Shown here: in pieces, positions 51,997 through 60,548 of the stretch
Position numbering within the stretch: the stretch's first letter is position 1
Layout: the number at the start of each line of letters is the position of its first letter
From: Motiliproteus sp036960175
GTDB lineage: Bacteria; Pseudomonadota; Gammaproteobacteria; Pseudomonadales; Balneatricaceae
NCBI GenBank assembly: GCA_036960175.1
Contig: JBALWH010000019.1
Coordinates: 14,366 to 78,365 of the forward strand
DNA length: 64,000 nucleotides
Direction: 5' to 3'
The notes under the pieces: model-generated
Seen by the model: only the letters and a program-made list of their open reading frames with translations
Database searches by the model: none
What the model was told of the DNA's origin: nothing
Program-made: the position numbers and the translations under genes

Positions 51997-52080
51997 GTAA
52001 GTTTCAGGCCAGGTTGTTGTCGCTGTAATGGCGGATCTGAGTATGGGGCTTGCAGTCGCAAGATAAGTTAGGGGACGGCT

Positions 52081-52374
52081 ATGACAAAGTCTGAGCTGAT
52101 TGAGCGCTTGATAAATCGACATGAGCAGTTGTCGGTTAAAGATGTAGAATTAGCAGTAAAAACGATGCTGGACCATATGACCGAAGCATTGTCTGGTGGT
52201 GAGCGGATAGAAATTCGTGGTTTTGGCAGTTTTTCACTGCATTACCGAGCACCTAGAGTGGGGCGTAACCCCAAAACTGGGCAATCCGTTGAGCTTGATG
52301 CTAAGCATGTACCCCACTTTAAACCTGGGAAAGATCTTCGCGAACAAGTCAATGATAGTTTAAATGGGTCTTAG
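52081..52374 (+). CDS. ihfB: Integration host factor subunit beta
   Basis: 97 residues. MTKSELIERLINRHEQLSVK, ERIEIRGFGSFSLHYRAPRV with the DNA-intercalating arm segment VGRNPKTGQSVEL, and KPGKDLREQVN are diagnostic for IhfB. With IhfA it bends DNA at specific sites. It keeps the usual place downstream of the (now lost) rpsA and upstream of lapA. A promoter must lie in or near the rpsA remnant. Confidence 0.95.
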   Translation: MTKSELIERLINRHEQLSVKDVELAVKTMLDHMTEALSGGERIEIRGFGSFSLHYRAPRVGRNPKTGQSVELDAKHVPHFKPGKDLREQVNDSLNGS

Positions 52375-52425
52375 AAACGGGATATCATCTCTTTTCCCGA
52401 TTAGATATTTGAAGGGGCTGGGTCG

Positions 52426-52731
52426 GTGCGTTTAATTAAAATTGTGTTAGGCATTGCCTTTGCGTTGGTGCTGCTGCTGGTGGGTATCTTACTTACTGTT
52501 AATAATCAGCAGTTGGTATCGATCGATTTGGTGTTTCTTCAGATCCCACAAGCAAGTCTAGCTATATGGTTAGTTGCTAGCTTTTTGTTAGGTGCGGTGC
52601 TGAGTTTGGTGCTCGTTTCTTTATCGAATGTCGCGTTACGAGCTAGGTTACGTCGCACTTCCCGTCAGCTTCATACTTCCACTCGTGAATTGGACAAGCT
52701 GCGAACGCTGAATCTAAACCCTAATCACTGA
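52426..52731 (+). CDS. lapA: LapA-like inner-membrane protein (DUF1049)
   Basis: 101 residues from GTG. Two membrane helices (about 5-25 and 42-65) separated by a NNQQLVSIDLVFLQIPQAS loop, then a short basic cytoplasmic coil (RARLRRTSRQLHTSTRELDK). LapA works with LapB in regulating LPS synthesis through LpxC turnover. It precedes lapB by one base after the stop, the standard arrangement. Confidence 0.85.
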   Translation: MRLIKIVLGIAFALVLLLVGILLTVNNQQLVSIDLVFLQIPQASLAIWLVASFLLGAVLSLVLVSLSNVALRARLRRTSRQLHTSTRELDKLRTLNLNPNH

Positions 52732-52732
52732 A

Positions 52733-53908
52733 ATGGGTGATTATCTGCTGATTATTCCGCTGTTCCTGGCCTTGGCGATTGGTTGGTATCTTGGGCGGCG
52801 GGATTGGCGTAAGAAAAATCTGGAAAACTATCGAGAACGACTGAAAGAAGAGTATTTCAGTGGTCTGAATCATCTTATCGATAATAAAACTGATGAAGCT
52901 ATCGATAGCTTTATCAAGGCGCTTCATTATAGCAGTGAGACCGTGCCGATTCGTTTGGCGCTGGGGACTCTTTTCAGACGTCGTGGTGAAATTCAGCGCT
53001 CAATTCAACTCCATCAGGAAGTGATGGCTCATCCCTCTCTGAGTTCTGGCGAGTATATTCAAGCTCAGTTGGCTTTATCTAAGGATTATTTGGCCGCGGG
53101 TTTGCTAGATCGTGCTGAAAATTTGCTGCTAGAGGTTTTGGAGCGAGGGGATAAGGAAAATCGCAATATTGCCATTCATTTGCTGATAGAGCTCTATCAG
53201 CAAGAAAAAGAGTGGGGGAAGGCGCTGGATATATCCGCCAAGTTGAATTCCAAAGCAGATGAGCTTGCTCCTCAGCTATCGCATTATTACTGTGAGCAAG
53301 CGGTGATAGCTATGGGGTTGAAAGAATGGAAAGAGGCCCGGCTAAAGCTTAAGCAGGCGATACAGCATAATGCTAACTGTGTGCGTGCTTCATTGCTCAA
53401 TGCTGATGTTGACATGGCAGAGGAACGCTGGAAACCCGCGATTAAGCATCTTCGTCAAGTTCAGGACCAGGACCCTGCGTTTATTTCTGAAGCCGTTCCA
53501 AGGTTAGCCGAATGTTACCGGCAGCTGAAGGCTAATGGTGAGCTGACTCGGTTTTTGGAAGATAGTATGGCGGTTGCGCCGTCGACGACCAGTATGTTGC
53601 TTATCGCTGAGGAGATAGCTCGGGAGAAAGGTGATTTTCCTGCTGGAGCCTATATCACTCAGCAGCTGAAGCGCAGACCTTCGGTGAAGGGCTTTAACCG
53701 TCTGATTGATTTACATCTAAAGCATGCCTCCAAAGGGGCTAAAGAAAGTTTGAGCGTATTGCGTGGTTTGACGGGCCAGCTGGAACAGTCGAAGCCGACG
53801 TATCGTTGTCATAATTGTGGTTTTTCCGGCCAGACGTTGCACTGGCAGTGCCCTAGGTGTAAAGGGTGGGGGGTTGTTAAGCCGATTCAGGGCCTGGAAG
53901 GTGAGTGA
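52733..53908 (+). CDS. lapB: LPS assembly regulator LapB (TPR protein)
   Basis: 391 residues. One N-terminal membrane helix (YLLIIPLFLALAIGWYLG) leads into TPR repeats (about 60-340) and a C-terminal rubredoxin-like knuckle: YRCHNCGFSGQTLHWQCPRC (two CxxC pairs). LapB couples LPS export to FtsH-mediated LpxC degradation at the inner membrane. Length and domains are those of the family; the metal knuckle is intact. Confidence 0.93.
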   Translation: MGDYLLIIPLFLALAIGWYLGRRDWRKKNLENYRERLKEEYFSGLNHLIDNKTDEAIDSFIKALHYSSETVPIRLALGTLFRRRGEIQRSIQLHQEVMAHPSLSSGEYIQAQLALSKDYLAAGLLDRAENLLLEVLERGDKENRNIAIHLLIELYQQEKEWGKALDISAKLNSKADELAPQLSHYYCEQAVIAMGLKEWKEARLKLKQAIQHNANCVRASLLNADVDMAEERWKPAIKHLRQVQDQDPAFISEAVPRLAECYRQLKANGELTRFLEDSMAVAPSTTSMLLIAEEIAREKGDFPAGAYITQQLKRRPSVKGFNRLIDLHLKHASKGAKESLSVLRGLTGQLEQSKPTYRCHNCGFSGQTLHWQCPRCKGWGVVKPIQGLEGE

Positions 53909-53927
53909 CCATTTAGTGGAGTAGTCA

Positions 53928-54662
53928 ATGTCTAGTGTTGTATCCGGATCTGAGGCAGCAAGTAAAGATCCAAAGATTATAGTTGCGTTAGATTATCCAT
54001 CTCAGCAGTTAGCGATAGGAATGGCGTCGAGGTTAGACCCTTCGCTATGTCGGGTCAAGGTCGGTAAGGAGTTGTTTACTCGCTCGGGGCCCTTGGTCGT
54101 TGAGTCTCTGCAGAAGATGGGTTTCGAGGTTTTTCTGGATCTTAAATTTCACGATATTCCCAATACTACCGCCAAGGCTGTGCTAGCAGCGGCGGAGTTG
54201 GGGGTGTGGATGGTGAATGTGCATGCCAGCGGCGGTCAGCGAATGATGGAGGCGGCGATGAATGAGATATCCTCATTTAGTCAGCGACCATTGCTGATAG
54301 CAGTTACCGTGTTAACCAGTATGGAAGCTAGCGATCTCCATCAGATAGGAGTAGCCGGTTCACCGCTGGATCAGGTGTGCAATCTTGCCAAGTTAACTCA
54401 GAGCAGTGGCTTGGATGGGGTTGTATGCTCCGCTCAGGAAGTGTCAGCATTGAGGACCATTGTTGGTCAGGAATTTAAATTGGTGACCCCAGGAATTCGT
54501 CCTGCGGATGCCAGCATCGGGGATCAGAAGCGCATCATGACTCCGGCGGATGCGATACAAGCGGGCAGCGATTATCTGGTTATTGGTCGGCCTATTACGC
54601 AATCTGAACATCCTGTCGCAGTGATGGAGAAAATTTGTGCAGAACTGGTTGGTTTAGGCTAG
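53928..54662 (+). CDS. pyrF: Orotidine-5'-phosphate decarboxylase
   Basis: 244 residues. IIVALDYPSQ, CRVKVGKELFTRSGP, FLDLKFHDIPNTTAKAV (the DxKxxD catalytic array), VTPGIRPADASIGDQKRIM and YLVIGRPITQSEHP are all present. It performs the last step of UMP synthesis. It lies 19 bp after lapB as in related genomes. The N terminus is about ten residues longer than usual (MSSVVSGSEAASKDP), so an internal start is possible. Confidence 0.95.
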   Translation: MSSVVSGSEAASKDPKIIVALDYPSQQLAIGMASRLDPSLCRVKVGKELFTRSGPLVVESLQKMGFEVFLDLKFHDIPNTTAKAVLAAAELGVWMVNVHASGGQRMMEAAMNEISSFSQRPLLIAVTVLTSMEASDLHQIGVAGSPLDQVCNLAKLTQSSGLDGVVCSAQEVSALRTIVGQEFKLVTPGIRPADASIGDQKRIMTPADAIQAGSDYLVIGRPITQSEHPVAVMEKICAELVGLG

Positions 54663-54670
54663 TATTTACT

Positions 54671-54691
54671 GGGTTCGCAGGGAGCGAACCC
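54671..54691 (+). other. Perfect hairpin between pyrF and comEA
   Basis: GGGTTCGC, loop AGGGA, GCGAACCC: an eight-base perfect stem nine bases after pyrF. It is followed by AATTAAAA rather than a T run, so it is not a standard intrinsic terminator; it may stabilise the pyrF mRNA end or act as a weak terminator. Confidence 0.5.
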
Positions 54692-54715
54692 AATTAAAAT
54701 CAAGGAGTGATAATC

Positions 54716-55006
54716 ATGATTATGAATTACATCGTAAGATCTGTCTGTTCCGCTATTGTCGGGATATATCTTCTTTCTTCTGTAGCTTTCGCCTTAGAGC
54801 AGGTAAATATCAACACAGCTGATGCATCTTCGCTAGCCAAGTTGCTGTCTGGTGTTGGGGATGCCAAGGCTGCTGAAATCGTTCGTTATCGGGAGCAAAA
54901 TGGTCCCTTTGGGCGCGTTGAGCAGCTTGCCGAGGTTAAGGGTATTGGTAAGGCATTGGTGCAGCGTAACTTCGACAGAATACGCCTTTCATCTGAGACC
55001 AAGTAG
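54716..55006 (+). CDS. ComEA family helix-hairpin-helix DNA-binding protein
   Basis: 96 residues. A signal peptide (IVRSVCSAIVGIYLLSSVAFA) precedes the HhH domain: VNINTADASSLAKLLSGVGD, AAEIVRYREQNGPF, LAEVKGIGKALVQRN. Such small ComEA proteins bind DNA in the periplasm and help natural transformation uptake. ATG 54716 is nine bases after GGAG; earlier GTG overlaps the binding site. No tRNA cluster follows, unlike in some pseudomonads. Confidence 0.88.
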   Translation: MIMNYIVRSVCSAIVGIYLLSSVAFALEQVNINTADASSLAKLLSGVGDAKAAEIVRYREQNGPFGRVEQLAEVKGIGKALVQRNFDRIRLSSETK

Positions 55007-55075
55007 CAACTATTAGTCTGTTGATATTGGGATCTTCGGTCCGATTAGCTGTTGATCCGAGATCGTTGGTTCCAA

Positions 55076-55399
55076 TTATCCCGCCCTTTCCTCGAGTTTT
55101 TTCTTCGCTTGCAGATAGTTTGGCATATGGCCACTATCATCGTAGATTGGATCCCCTTCCTCTATGCGTATGACGGTGCTTCCCTGCACATAAGGGATGC
55201 GTTCCTCGACTTCCTTTAGCGCGTTGCTGATCAGGTTAGCGATGATGTCTTCCATTGGTAGTTGATAGACTTCAGCCAGCGCTTCCAGCTTGGAAATATC
55301 CTCCTTGGGGATGGGGATTTTCTTTGTGATCTTTGGGTGGTGCTCGATGATGTGGTTGTCCCACGCATCAAGCATGGTGCCGATATAATTGTGTGCCAT
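55076..55399 (-). CDS. Conserved small protein, 'pilin assembly / type 1 pili tip component'-like
   Basis: 107 residues from the ATG at 55399, which follows AGGAGG at ideal spacing; an upstream ATG lacks this. The readable core is LEALAEVYQLPMEDIIANLI, LKEVEERIPYVQGSTVIRI and GDPIYDDSGHMPNYL. Pseudomonad proteins with the same pattern (AALAE-Y, LxxALDELExxLPYVxGSxV, GDPxYxDxGxTPxxL) are labelled type 1 pili tip component, a name without clear support. I recall no proven function. It stands alone, antisense to its neighbours. Confidence 0.7.
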   Translation of the reverse strand: MAHNYIGTMLDAWDNHIIEHHPKITKKIPIPKEDISKLEALAEVYQLPMEDIIANLISNALKEVEERIPYVQGSTVIRIEEGDPIYDDSGHMPNYLQAKKKLEERAG

Positions 55400-55528
55400 G
55401 GTCGCCTCCTGACGCAGTAAAATCGAGGGGTCTATCGAATAGTTTAGGTCCATTGTCGGGTAATTGCCTGATTGTTATGGGGGAATTTTTCTTCTATCTG
55501 GTTTTAATGGGGATCCTGCTTATTTTCC

Positions 55529-55557
55529 TTTCATACGCATAGCATGAGACTTATAAT
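55529..55557 (+). promoter_or_regulatory. Probable sigma-70 promoter of ndk
   Basis: A perfect TATAAT (55552-55557) lies 45 bp before the ndk start, with TTTCAT 17 bp upstream as a weak -35. The spacing is right and there is no other candidate in the 150-bp divergent gap. Confidence 0.5.
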
Positions 55558-55602
55558 TGATCGTTTGATTTAGGCAAATTTAACCAGTATTAAGGAATCT
55601 AA

Positions 55603-56010
55603 ATGGCAATTGAACGTACGCTTTCCATCATTAAGCCTGATGCAGTAGCAAAAAATGTTATCGGTAAGATCTATAGTCGTTTCGAATCTAACGGTCTTAA
55701 GATTGTGGAAGCTAAGATGCTGACTCTGACCCAAGAGCTGGCAGAAGGTTTCTACGCAGAGCATAAGGGTCGTCCTTTCTTTAACGATCTGGTTGCTTTT
55801 ATGACTTCTGGCCCGGTTGTGGTTCAGGCTTTGGAAGGCGAAGGCGCGATCAATAAAAATCGTGAATTGATGGGTGCAACAAATCCTCAGGAAGCAGATG
55901 AAGGCTCTATTCGCCGTGACTTTGCTGAGTCTATCGAAGCAAATGCGGTTCATGGATCTGATTCTCCGGCTTCTGCTGAGCGTGAAATCGCCTACTTCTT
56001 TGGTGGCTAA
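55603..56010 (+). CDS. ndk: Nucleoside diphosphate kinase
   Basis: 135 residues, slightly shorter at the C terminus than the E. coli protein. ERTLSIIKPDAVAKNVIG, FMTSGPVVVQALEGEGAI, LMGATNPQEADEGSIRRDF and NAVHGSDSPASAEREIAYFF with the phosphorylated His117 are intact. It balances nucleoside triphosphates. TTAAGGAATCT provides a ribosome binding site. It begins the conserved run ndk-rlmN-pilF-rodZ. Confidence 0.96.
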   Translation: MAIERTLSIIKPDAVAKNVIGKIYSRFESNGLKIVEAKMLTLTQELAEGFYAEHKGRPFFNDLVAFMTSGPVVVQALEGEGAINKNRELMGATNPQEADEGSIRRDFAESIEANAVHGSDSPASAEREIAYFFGG

Positions 56011-56128
56011 TTCTAGCGCTGATTGACGAAGCACTGTGGTGATGGATTGATCATCATTCGCGTGTTTCTTTCTACCGGGGCGGTTCGCGTTCCGGTAGAT
56101 ATACCTTCTGGTTTATCTGGTCCAACTC

Positions 56129-57247
56129 ATGACATCCACTTCCGAAAAAATTAATCTTCTGGGCTTTTCAAAGGGAAAGATGGAAGCCTTTCTGGAAAGT
56201 ATCGGCGAGAAAAAATTCCGTGCAATTCAAATCGTTAAATGGATTCACCAGCAGGGAGTGACGGATTTTGAGGAGATGACCAATCTGAGTAAGGCACTGC
56301 GTGCCCGGCTTAGTGAAACAGCGGTTATCTGCGAACCTGAGATCGTGTATCAGGACTATTCTCAAGACGGCACCCGTAAATGGGCTGTTCGCATAGATGG
56401 TGGAAATCTGGTTGAAACCGTGCTGATTCCTGAAGGGGATCGTGCCACTCTATGTGTTTCTTCTCAGGTTGGTTGTTCCCTGGATTGTAGCTTCTGCTCT
56501 ACTGGAAAGCAGGGGTTTAATCGCAACCTTACTGCTGCTGAAGTGATCGGTCAGCTGCGAGTTGCGATTAAATCTTTTGGCCCGATTGACCCCAAAGGCC
56601 CTCGTCGTGTGACAAATGTTGTAATGATGGGAATGGGTGAGCCGCTAATGAATTTTGAGGCCGTGGTAGACGCCATGTCCTTGATGATGGAAGACAATGC
56701 TTACGGTCTTTCTAAGCGCAGGGTGACGCTCAGCACTGCGGGTCTAGTGCCTTATATTGATAAGCTTGGTGAGCAATTGGATGTTTCCCTTGCTTTGTCG
56801 TTGCATGCTCCAAACGATGCGCTACGTAATGAATTAGTGCCTTTGAATAAGCGTTATCCGATTAGTGAAGTTAAGGCGGCCTGTCAGCGATACTTGAGTC
56901 GACTTAACGATAAGCGAGTTATTACGATTGAATACACCATGATCGATGGTGTTAATGATAAGCCGGAACATGCCCGGGAATTGGTGCAGGTATTGAAAGA
57001 TTTACCCTGCAAATTAAACCTGATTCCCTTTAACCCTTTCCCTAACTCTGGCTATCGTCGATCTAAAAAGCAGGCAATTGATTATTTTAAGGAAATTACC
57101 AGCCGTTCAGGTATTGTTACCACCATCAGGTCCACTCGTGGTGAAGATATTGATGCAGCATGCGGGCAATTGGTCGGTCAGGTTGAAGACCGCACTCGGC
57201 GCAGCCAGAAGTATATTCCAGTGGTGCAGCAGCCGGTTTCTAAATAG
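56129..57247 (+). CDS. rlmN: 23S rRNA A2503 / tRNA A37 C2-methyltransferase (radical SAM)
   Basis: 372 residues. The radical-SAM CX3CX2C cluster is Cys116, Cys120, Cys123 (CSLDCSFC); FNRNLTAAEVIGQ, MMGMGEPLMNFEAV, LSTAGLVP and LNLIPFNPFPNSGY are the RlmN signatures; the C-terminal methyl-carrying Cys is in DIDAACGQL. It methylates A2503 of 23S rRNA and A37 of some tRNAs. Confidence 0.96.
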   Translation: MTSTSEKINLLGFSKGKMEAFLESIGEKKFRAIQIVKWIHQQGVTDFEEMTNLSKALRARLSETAVICEPEIVYQDYSQDGTRKWAVRIDGGNLVETVLIPEGDRATLCVSSQVGCSLDCSFCSTGKQGFNRNLTAAEVIGQLRVAIKSFGPIDPKGPRRVTNVVMMGMGEPLMNFEAVVDAMSLMMEDNAYGLSKRRVTLSTAGLVPYIDKLGEQLDVSLALSLHAPNDALRNELVPLNKRYPISEVKAACQRYLSRLNDKRVITIEYTMIDGVNDKPEHARELVQVLKDLPCKLNLIPFNPFPNSGYRRSKKQAIDYFKEITSRSGIVTTIRSTRGEDIDAACGQLVGQVEDRTRRSQKYIPVVQQPVSK

Positions 57248-57287
57248 AACGATAGAAAAGCAAAGAAGTGCTCGGCATGGAGGGGAC

Positions 57288-58055
57288 GTGAAATATATAT
57301 CAGTCATTATTATGTTGTGTCTACTGGTGCTGACCGGATGTCAGGCCAACAAGAATACTATTTCGCCGAAAGGCTCCAATGAAGCGCGAGTAGATGTCCG
57401 CATGAGGTGGGCTAAGCAGCATATACAAAAGGGTGAATACGAAGAGGCAAAGCGCCCTCTTAGTAGTGCTTTGGATATTGACCCGAAACATCCTAAAGTA
57501 CTTAACCTTCTTGCCTTCGTGTTTCAGCAACAAGGTGATTTTGAATTGGCTGAACAGTACTATAAACGAATGCTTACTGCGGATAAGGACTTTACTCCGG
57601 GGCAGAATAATTACGGCATCTTTCTGATGATTCAGGGGCGTTATGAAGAGGCCTGTGTGTATTTGAGGAATGCCTCTAGTAACCCTTTGTATGAAGGCAG
57701 ACCTCAAGCTCTAGAAAATCTGGCAAGCTGTTATATGGCGTCAGGGCAGAGCGAGTTGGCTGAAAAAACTTTTCACAAAGTGTTGCGCTTAAGCCCGAAC
57801 TCAGCGAATACCATCATTGAGTTGGCTCACCTAGCTTATGAGCGCGGGGATAGCGGTCAGGCCTGGCAAATGTTCAGTCGCTATTCTGAATTGGTGAATA
57901 CAATGAAGGTAAAGCATTCTGCGAAAAGTCTTTGGCTAGGCGTTCGTTTGTCTCGTGATGGGCGCGATCCTAGTATGGCGGCAACTTACGCATTGTTGTT
58001 AAAGAATCTTTATCGGGATTCGCCTGAATATCAGCTTTATAAGGAGTCCCGGTAG
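57288..58055 (+). CDS. pilF: Type IV pilus biogenesis lipoprotein PilF (TPR)
   Basis: 255 residues from a GTG after GGAGGGG; the frame is open far upstream inside rlmN, but that part is not homologous. The signal peptide VIIMLCLLVLTGC ends in a lipobox (LTGC), followed by TPR repeats: ALDIDPKHPKVLNLLAFVFQ, YYKRMLTADKDFTPGQNNYG and more. PilF/PilW places the PilQ secretin in the outer membrane. The stop overlaps the rodZ GTG. Confidence 0.9.
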   Translation: MKYISVIIMLCLLVLTGCQANKNTISPKGSNEARVDVRMRWAKQHIQKGEYEEAKRPLSSALDIDPKHPKVLNLLAFVFQQQGDFELAEQYYKRMLTADKDFTPGQNNYGIFLMIQGRYEEACVYLRNASSNPLYEGRPQALENLASCYMASGQSELAEKTFHKVLRLSPNSANTIIELAHLAYERGDSGQAWQMFSRYSELVNTMKVKHSAKSLWLGVRLSRDGRDPSMAATYALLLKNLYRDSPEYQLYKESR

Positions 58056-59125
58056 TGATCAAAGAGTTTCAATCTTCACCTGAGATATCCGAAGATGCTC
58101 CTGTTGCAACCGGAGAACAGTTAAAGCAGGCACGGGAAGCTCAAGGTCATAGTATTGAGGACACCGCTGCTAGGCTAAATATTTCTGCAAAGTATATTCG
58201 CGCCCTGGAAGCTTCAGATATCGGATCCTTGCCTCGAATGCCATTTGTGCGCGGTTATATTCGATCTTACGCTCGTCTTTTGGGGCTGTCAGGTGATCAG
58301 TTGGTTGTCAGCTTCAACCAAGAATTTGCTGGTGACGATGTTCAGCAGGTCGCTACAATTAATAAGGTAGGAAGTCAGGTCAAATTAAGCGATCCGTGGA
58401 TGCGGTCGTCTGTGTATCTGTTCTTTCTGGCCGTTCTTGGTATTAGTATCTGGTGGTGGCAAACCCAGTCTGGAAATTCGCTATCGGACTTGATTAATTT
58501 CAATAGTGTCAGCGTCGTTGAGCAAGTGCCTGATGAACAAGGTGGGGCAGAGGTCACGCCAGAGCAGCTAATGGCTGACAATGATCCCTCTGATATTCAG
58601 GCTAGATTGGCAGCTAGGGAGGAGCAGCTGGAGCAGCAAATAGAAGTTGAACGATCCTCTGAACAGGAACCTCAATATCTGAGTGCGGAGCAGATTCAGA
58701 CTTTGACTCAGCAGCTTGAAAAAAAACGCTCAGATGACACGACATCAGCGCAAGAAGAATCACAACTGCAAGCCGTTACTGAGGTAGCAGAGGTCCAGGG
58801 TAGTTTAGCGCCAGCTCCAATGGAAGAGGTGGTGGCAGCAGCTGTCATTGCTGAAGTTGCCGCTCCAGATACGTCCGTAAAACCGGTTGGCATGTTGCGG
58901 CTGAGCTTCGTTGGTGATTGTTGGGTCAGTATTCGTGATGCCAGTGATAAGCTGATATTTGCGAAGACAAAGCGCGCCGGTGAAGTATTAGAGTTAGAGC
59001 TAGAGACGCCAGCAAATTTGCTGGTTGGCCGGGTTTCTGCTGTTCAGCAGGCTCGATTTAATGATGCTGATTTGGATCTTCCAGGGCTTGCCAAGAAAGA
59101 TATGGCCCGTGTAGTTCTCAAGTAA
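58055..59125 (+). CDS. rodZ: Cytoskeletal protein RodZ
   Basis: 356 residues. Cytoplasmic HTH (about 20-90: LKQAREAQGHSIEDTAARLN, YIRALEASDI, PFVRGYIRSYARLLGL), a membrane helix near 110-135 (VYLFFLAVLGISIWWW), a long Glu/Gln-rich linker and a periplasmic DUF4115 domain (LRLSFVGDCWVSIRDASDKL). RodZ ties MreB to the membrane for rod shape. In most relatives ispG follows; here hisS follows after 39 bp. Confidence 0.92.
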   Translation: MIKEFQSSPEISEDAPVATGEQLKQAREAQGHSIEDTAARLNISAKYIRALEASDIGSLPRMPFVRGYIRSYARLLGLSGDQLVVSFNQEFAGDDVQQVATINKVGSQVKLSDPWMRSSVYLFFLAVLGISIWWWQTQSGNSLSDLINFNSVSVVEQVPDEQGGAEVTPEQLMADNDPSDIQARLAAREEQLEQQIEVERSSEQEPQYLSAEQIQTLTQQLEKKRSDDTTSAQEESQLQAVTEVAEVQGSLAPAPMEEVVAAAVIAEVAAPDTSVKPVGMLRLSFVGDCWVSIRDASDKLIFAKTKRAGEVLELELETPANLLVGRVSAVQQARFNDADLDLPGLAKKDMARVVLK

Positions 59126-59164
59126 AGATCAAATAATTCTGTTAGTTAGTTTAGGAACGGTACA

Positions 59165-60433
59165 TTGGCAAAGATAACAGCCATTCGCGGTATGAATGAT
59201 ATTCTTCCAGCTCAGACGCCAACTTGGCGTTATCTGGAAGCAACGGTAGAAAGAGTTCTCGGGCAGTACGCCTACAGTGAAATTCGTTTGCCTATCGTCG
59301 AGAAAACTGAGCTTTTTAAACGCTCTATCGGGGAAGTTACGGATATCGTTGAGAAGGAAATGTATACCTTCAACGATCGTAATGATGATTCCCTGACGCT
59401 TCGGCCTGAAGGCACCGCTGGCTGCGTTCGCGCTGGCGAAGAACATGGTTTGCTGTTTAATCAAACTCAAAGGCTTTGGTATAAAGGGCCTATGTTCCGT
59501 TACGAAAAGCCTCAGAAGGGCCGTTATCGACAGTTTCATCAGATTGGTGTTGAAACCTTTGGTATGGCAAGTGCGGACATTGATGCTGAAGTGATAATGG
59601 TCTCCGCGCGATTATGGAAAGAACTGGGATTACTGGATTCGGTTACCTTGCAATTGAATTCTTTGGGTAGCAATGAGGCGAGAGCAACATACCGGGATGC
59701 CCTTGTGGCTTATCTGGATCAGCACCTGGATGCTCTTGATGAGGATTCTCGTCGTCGACTGAGCTCGAACCCCTTGAGGATTTTAGATTCTAAGGAGCAG
59801 AGTACCCAAGAGATTCTTGTGGATGCTCCGGTACTAAGTGATTACTTGGATGAAGAGTCTAAACAGCACTTTTCTGAACTATGTGGAATGCTGCAGCAGG
59901 CCGGGATTAATTATGAAATTAATCCGCGCCTAGTAAGAGGCTTGGATTATTATTGTAAAACCGTATTTGAATGGGTAACAGATAAACTCGGTGCTCAGGG
60001 CACGGTATGTGCGGGCGGGCGTTATGACGGCCTAGTGAAGCAGTTGGGCGGTAAACCGACCCCTGCGGTTGGTTTTGCGATGGGGGTGGAGCGTTTGGTA
60101 TTGCTGCTGGAAACCCTAGAGTTGATTCCTGAGCGGTTGCGCGTCTCTCTTGATTTATATGTTGCGGCAGAGAACAAAGGGCTGCAGCGGGACGTAATAC
60201 GCCTCTGTGAAAAAATCCGAGAAATCGCCCCTGAGCTGCGCGTTATGTCGCACTGTAGTGGTCTGAAAAATATCAACAACAAAGCCCGTCAGACGGGAGC
60301 TCCTGGTATCGTATTGCTTCATCAGCAAGACGGTCAGATAAAAGCAAGTTTCTGGCATGGCGATGAGGATCCCTCTAAGGATCTCAGTGAACAGCAGTTG
60401 TTTGATATTATTAAAGATCGGATGGCCGTCTAA
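59165..60433 (+). CDS. hisS: Histidyl-tRNA synthetase
   Basis: 422 residues starting at TTG (MAKITAIRGMNDILPAQTPT). Class II motifs: YSEIRLPIVEKTELFKRSIG (motif 1), GPMFRYEKPQKGRYRQFHQI (motif 2), VGFAMGVERLVLLLE (motif 3), and the HisRS-specific LVRGLDYYCKTVFE. It charges tRNA-His. The gap to rodZ has only AGGAACGG as a ribosome binding site. Confidence 0.96.
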   Translation: MAKITAIRGMNDILPAQTPTWRYLEATVERVLGQYAYSEIRLPIVEKTELFKRSIGEVTDIVEKEMYTFNDRNDDSLTLRPEGTAGCVRAGEEHGLLFNQTQRLWYKGPMFRYEKPQKGRYRQFHQIGVETFGMASADIDAEVIMVSARLWKELGLLDSVTLQLNSLGSNEARATYRDALVAYLDQHLDALDEDSRRRLSSNPLRILDSKEQSTQEILVDAPVLSDYLDEESKQHFSELCGMLQQAGINYEINPRLVRGLDYYCKTVFEWVTDKLGAQGTVCAGGRYDGLVKQLGGKPTPAVGFAMGVERLVLLLETLELIPERLRVSLDLYVAAENKGLQRDVIRLCEKIREIAPELRVMSHCSGLKNINNKARQTGAPGIVLLHQQDGQIKASFWHGDEDPSKDLSEQQLFDIIKDRMAV

Positions 60434-60548
60434 CTGGCGGCGTCTGGTAGTTATTATGTGAGTCTGATATTTTCGTCACCCGAAATAATTGCACTGTCGT
60501 CATCTGATTGCTGCGATAGTGAATAAAATAAATACATAGGAGTTTATT

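Noticed and set aside
55007..55075. tRNA gene after comEA
   Set aside because: Short GATCTTCGGTC-like pieces are present, but no cloverleaf or T-loop could be assembled.
55570..56034. 154-codon open frame antisense to ndk
   Set aside because: Shadow of a highly conserved gene with strong codon bias; no recognisable motif.
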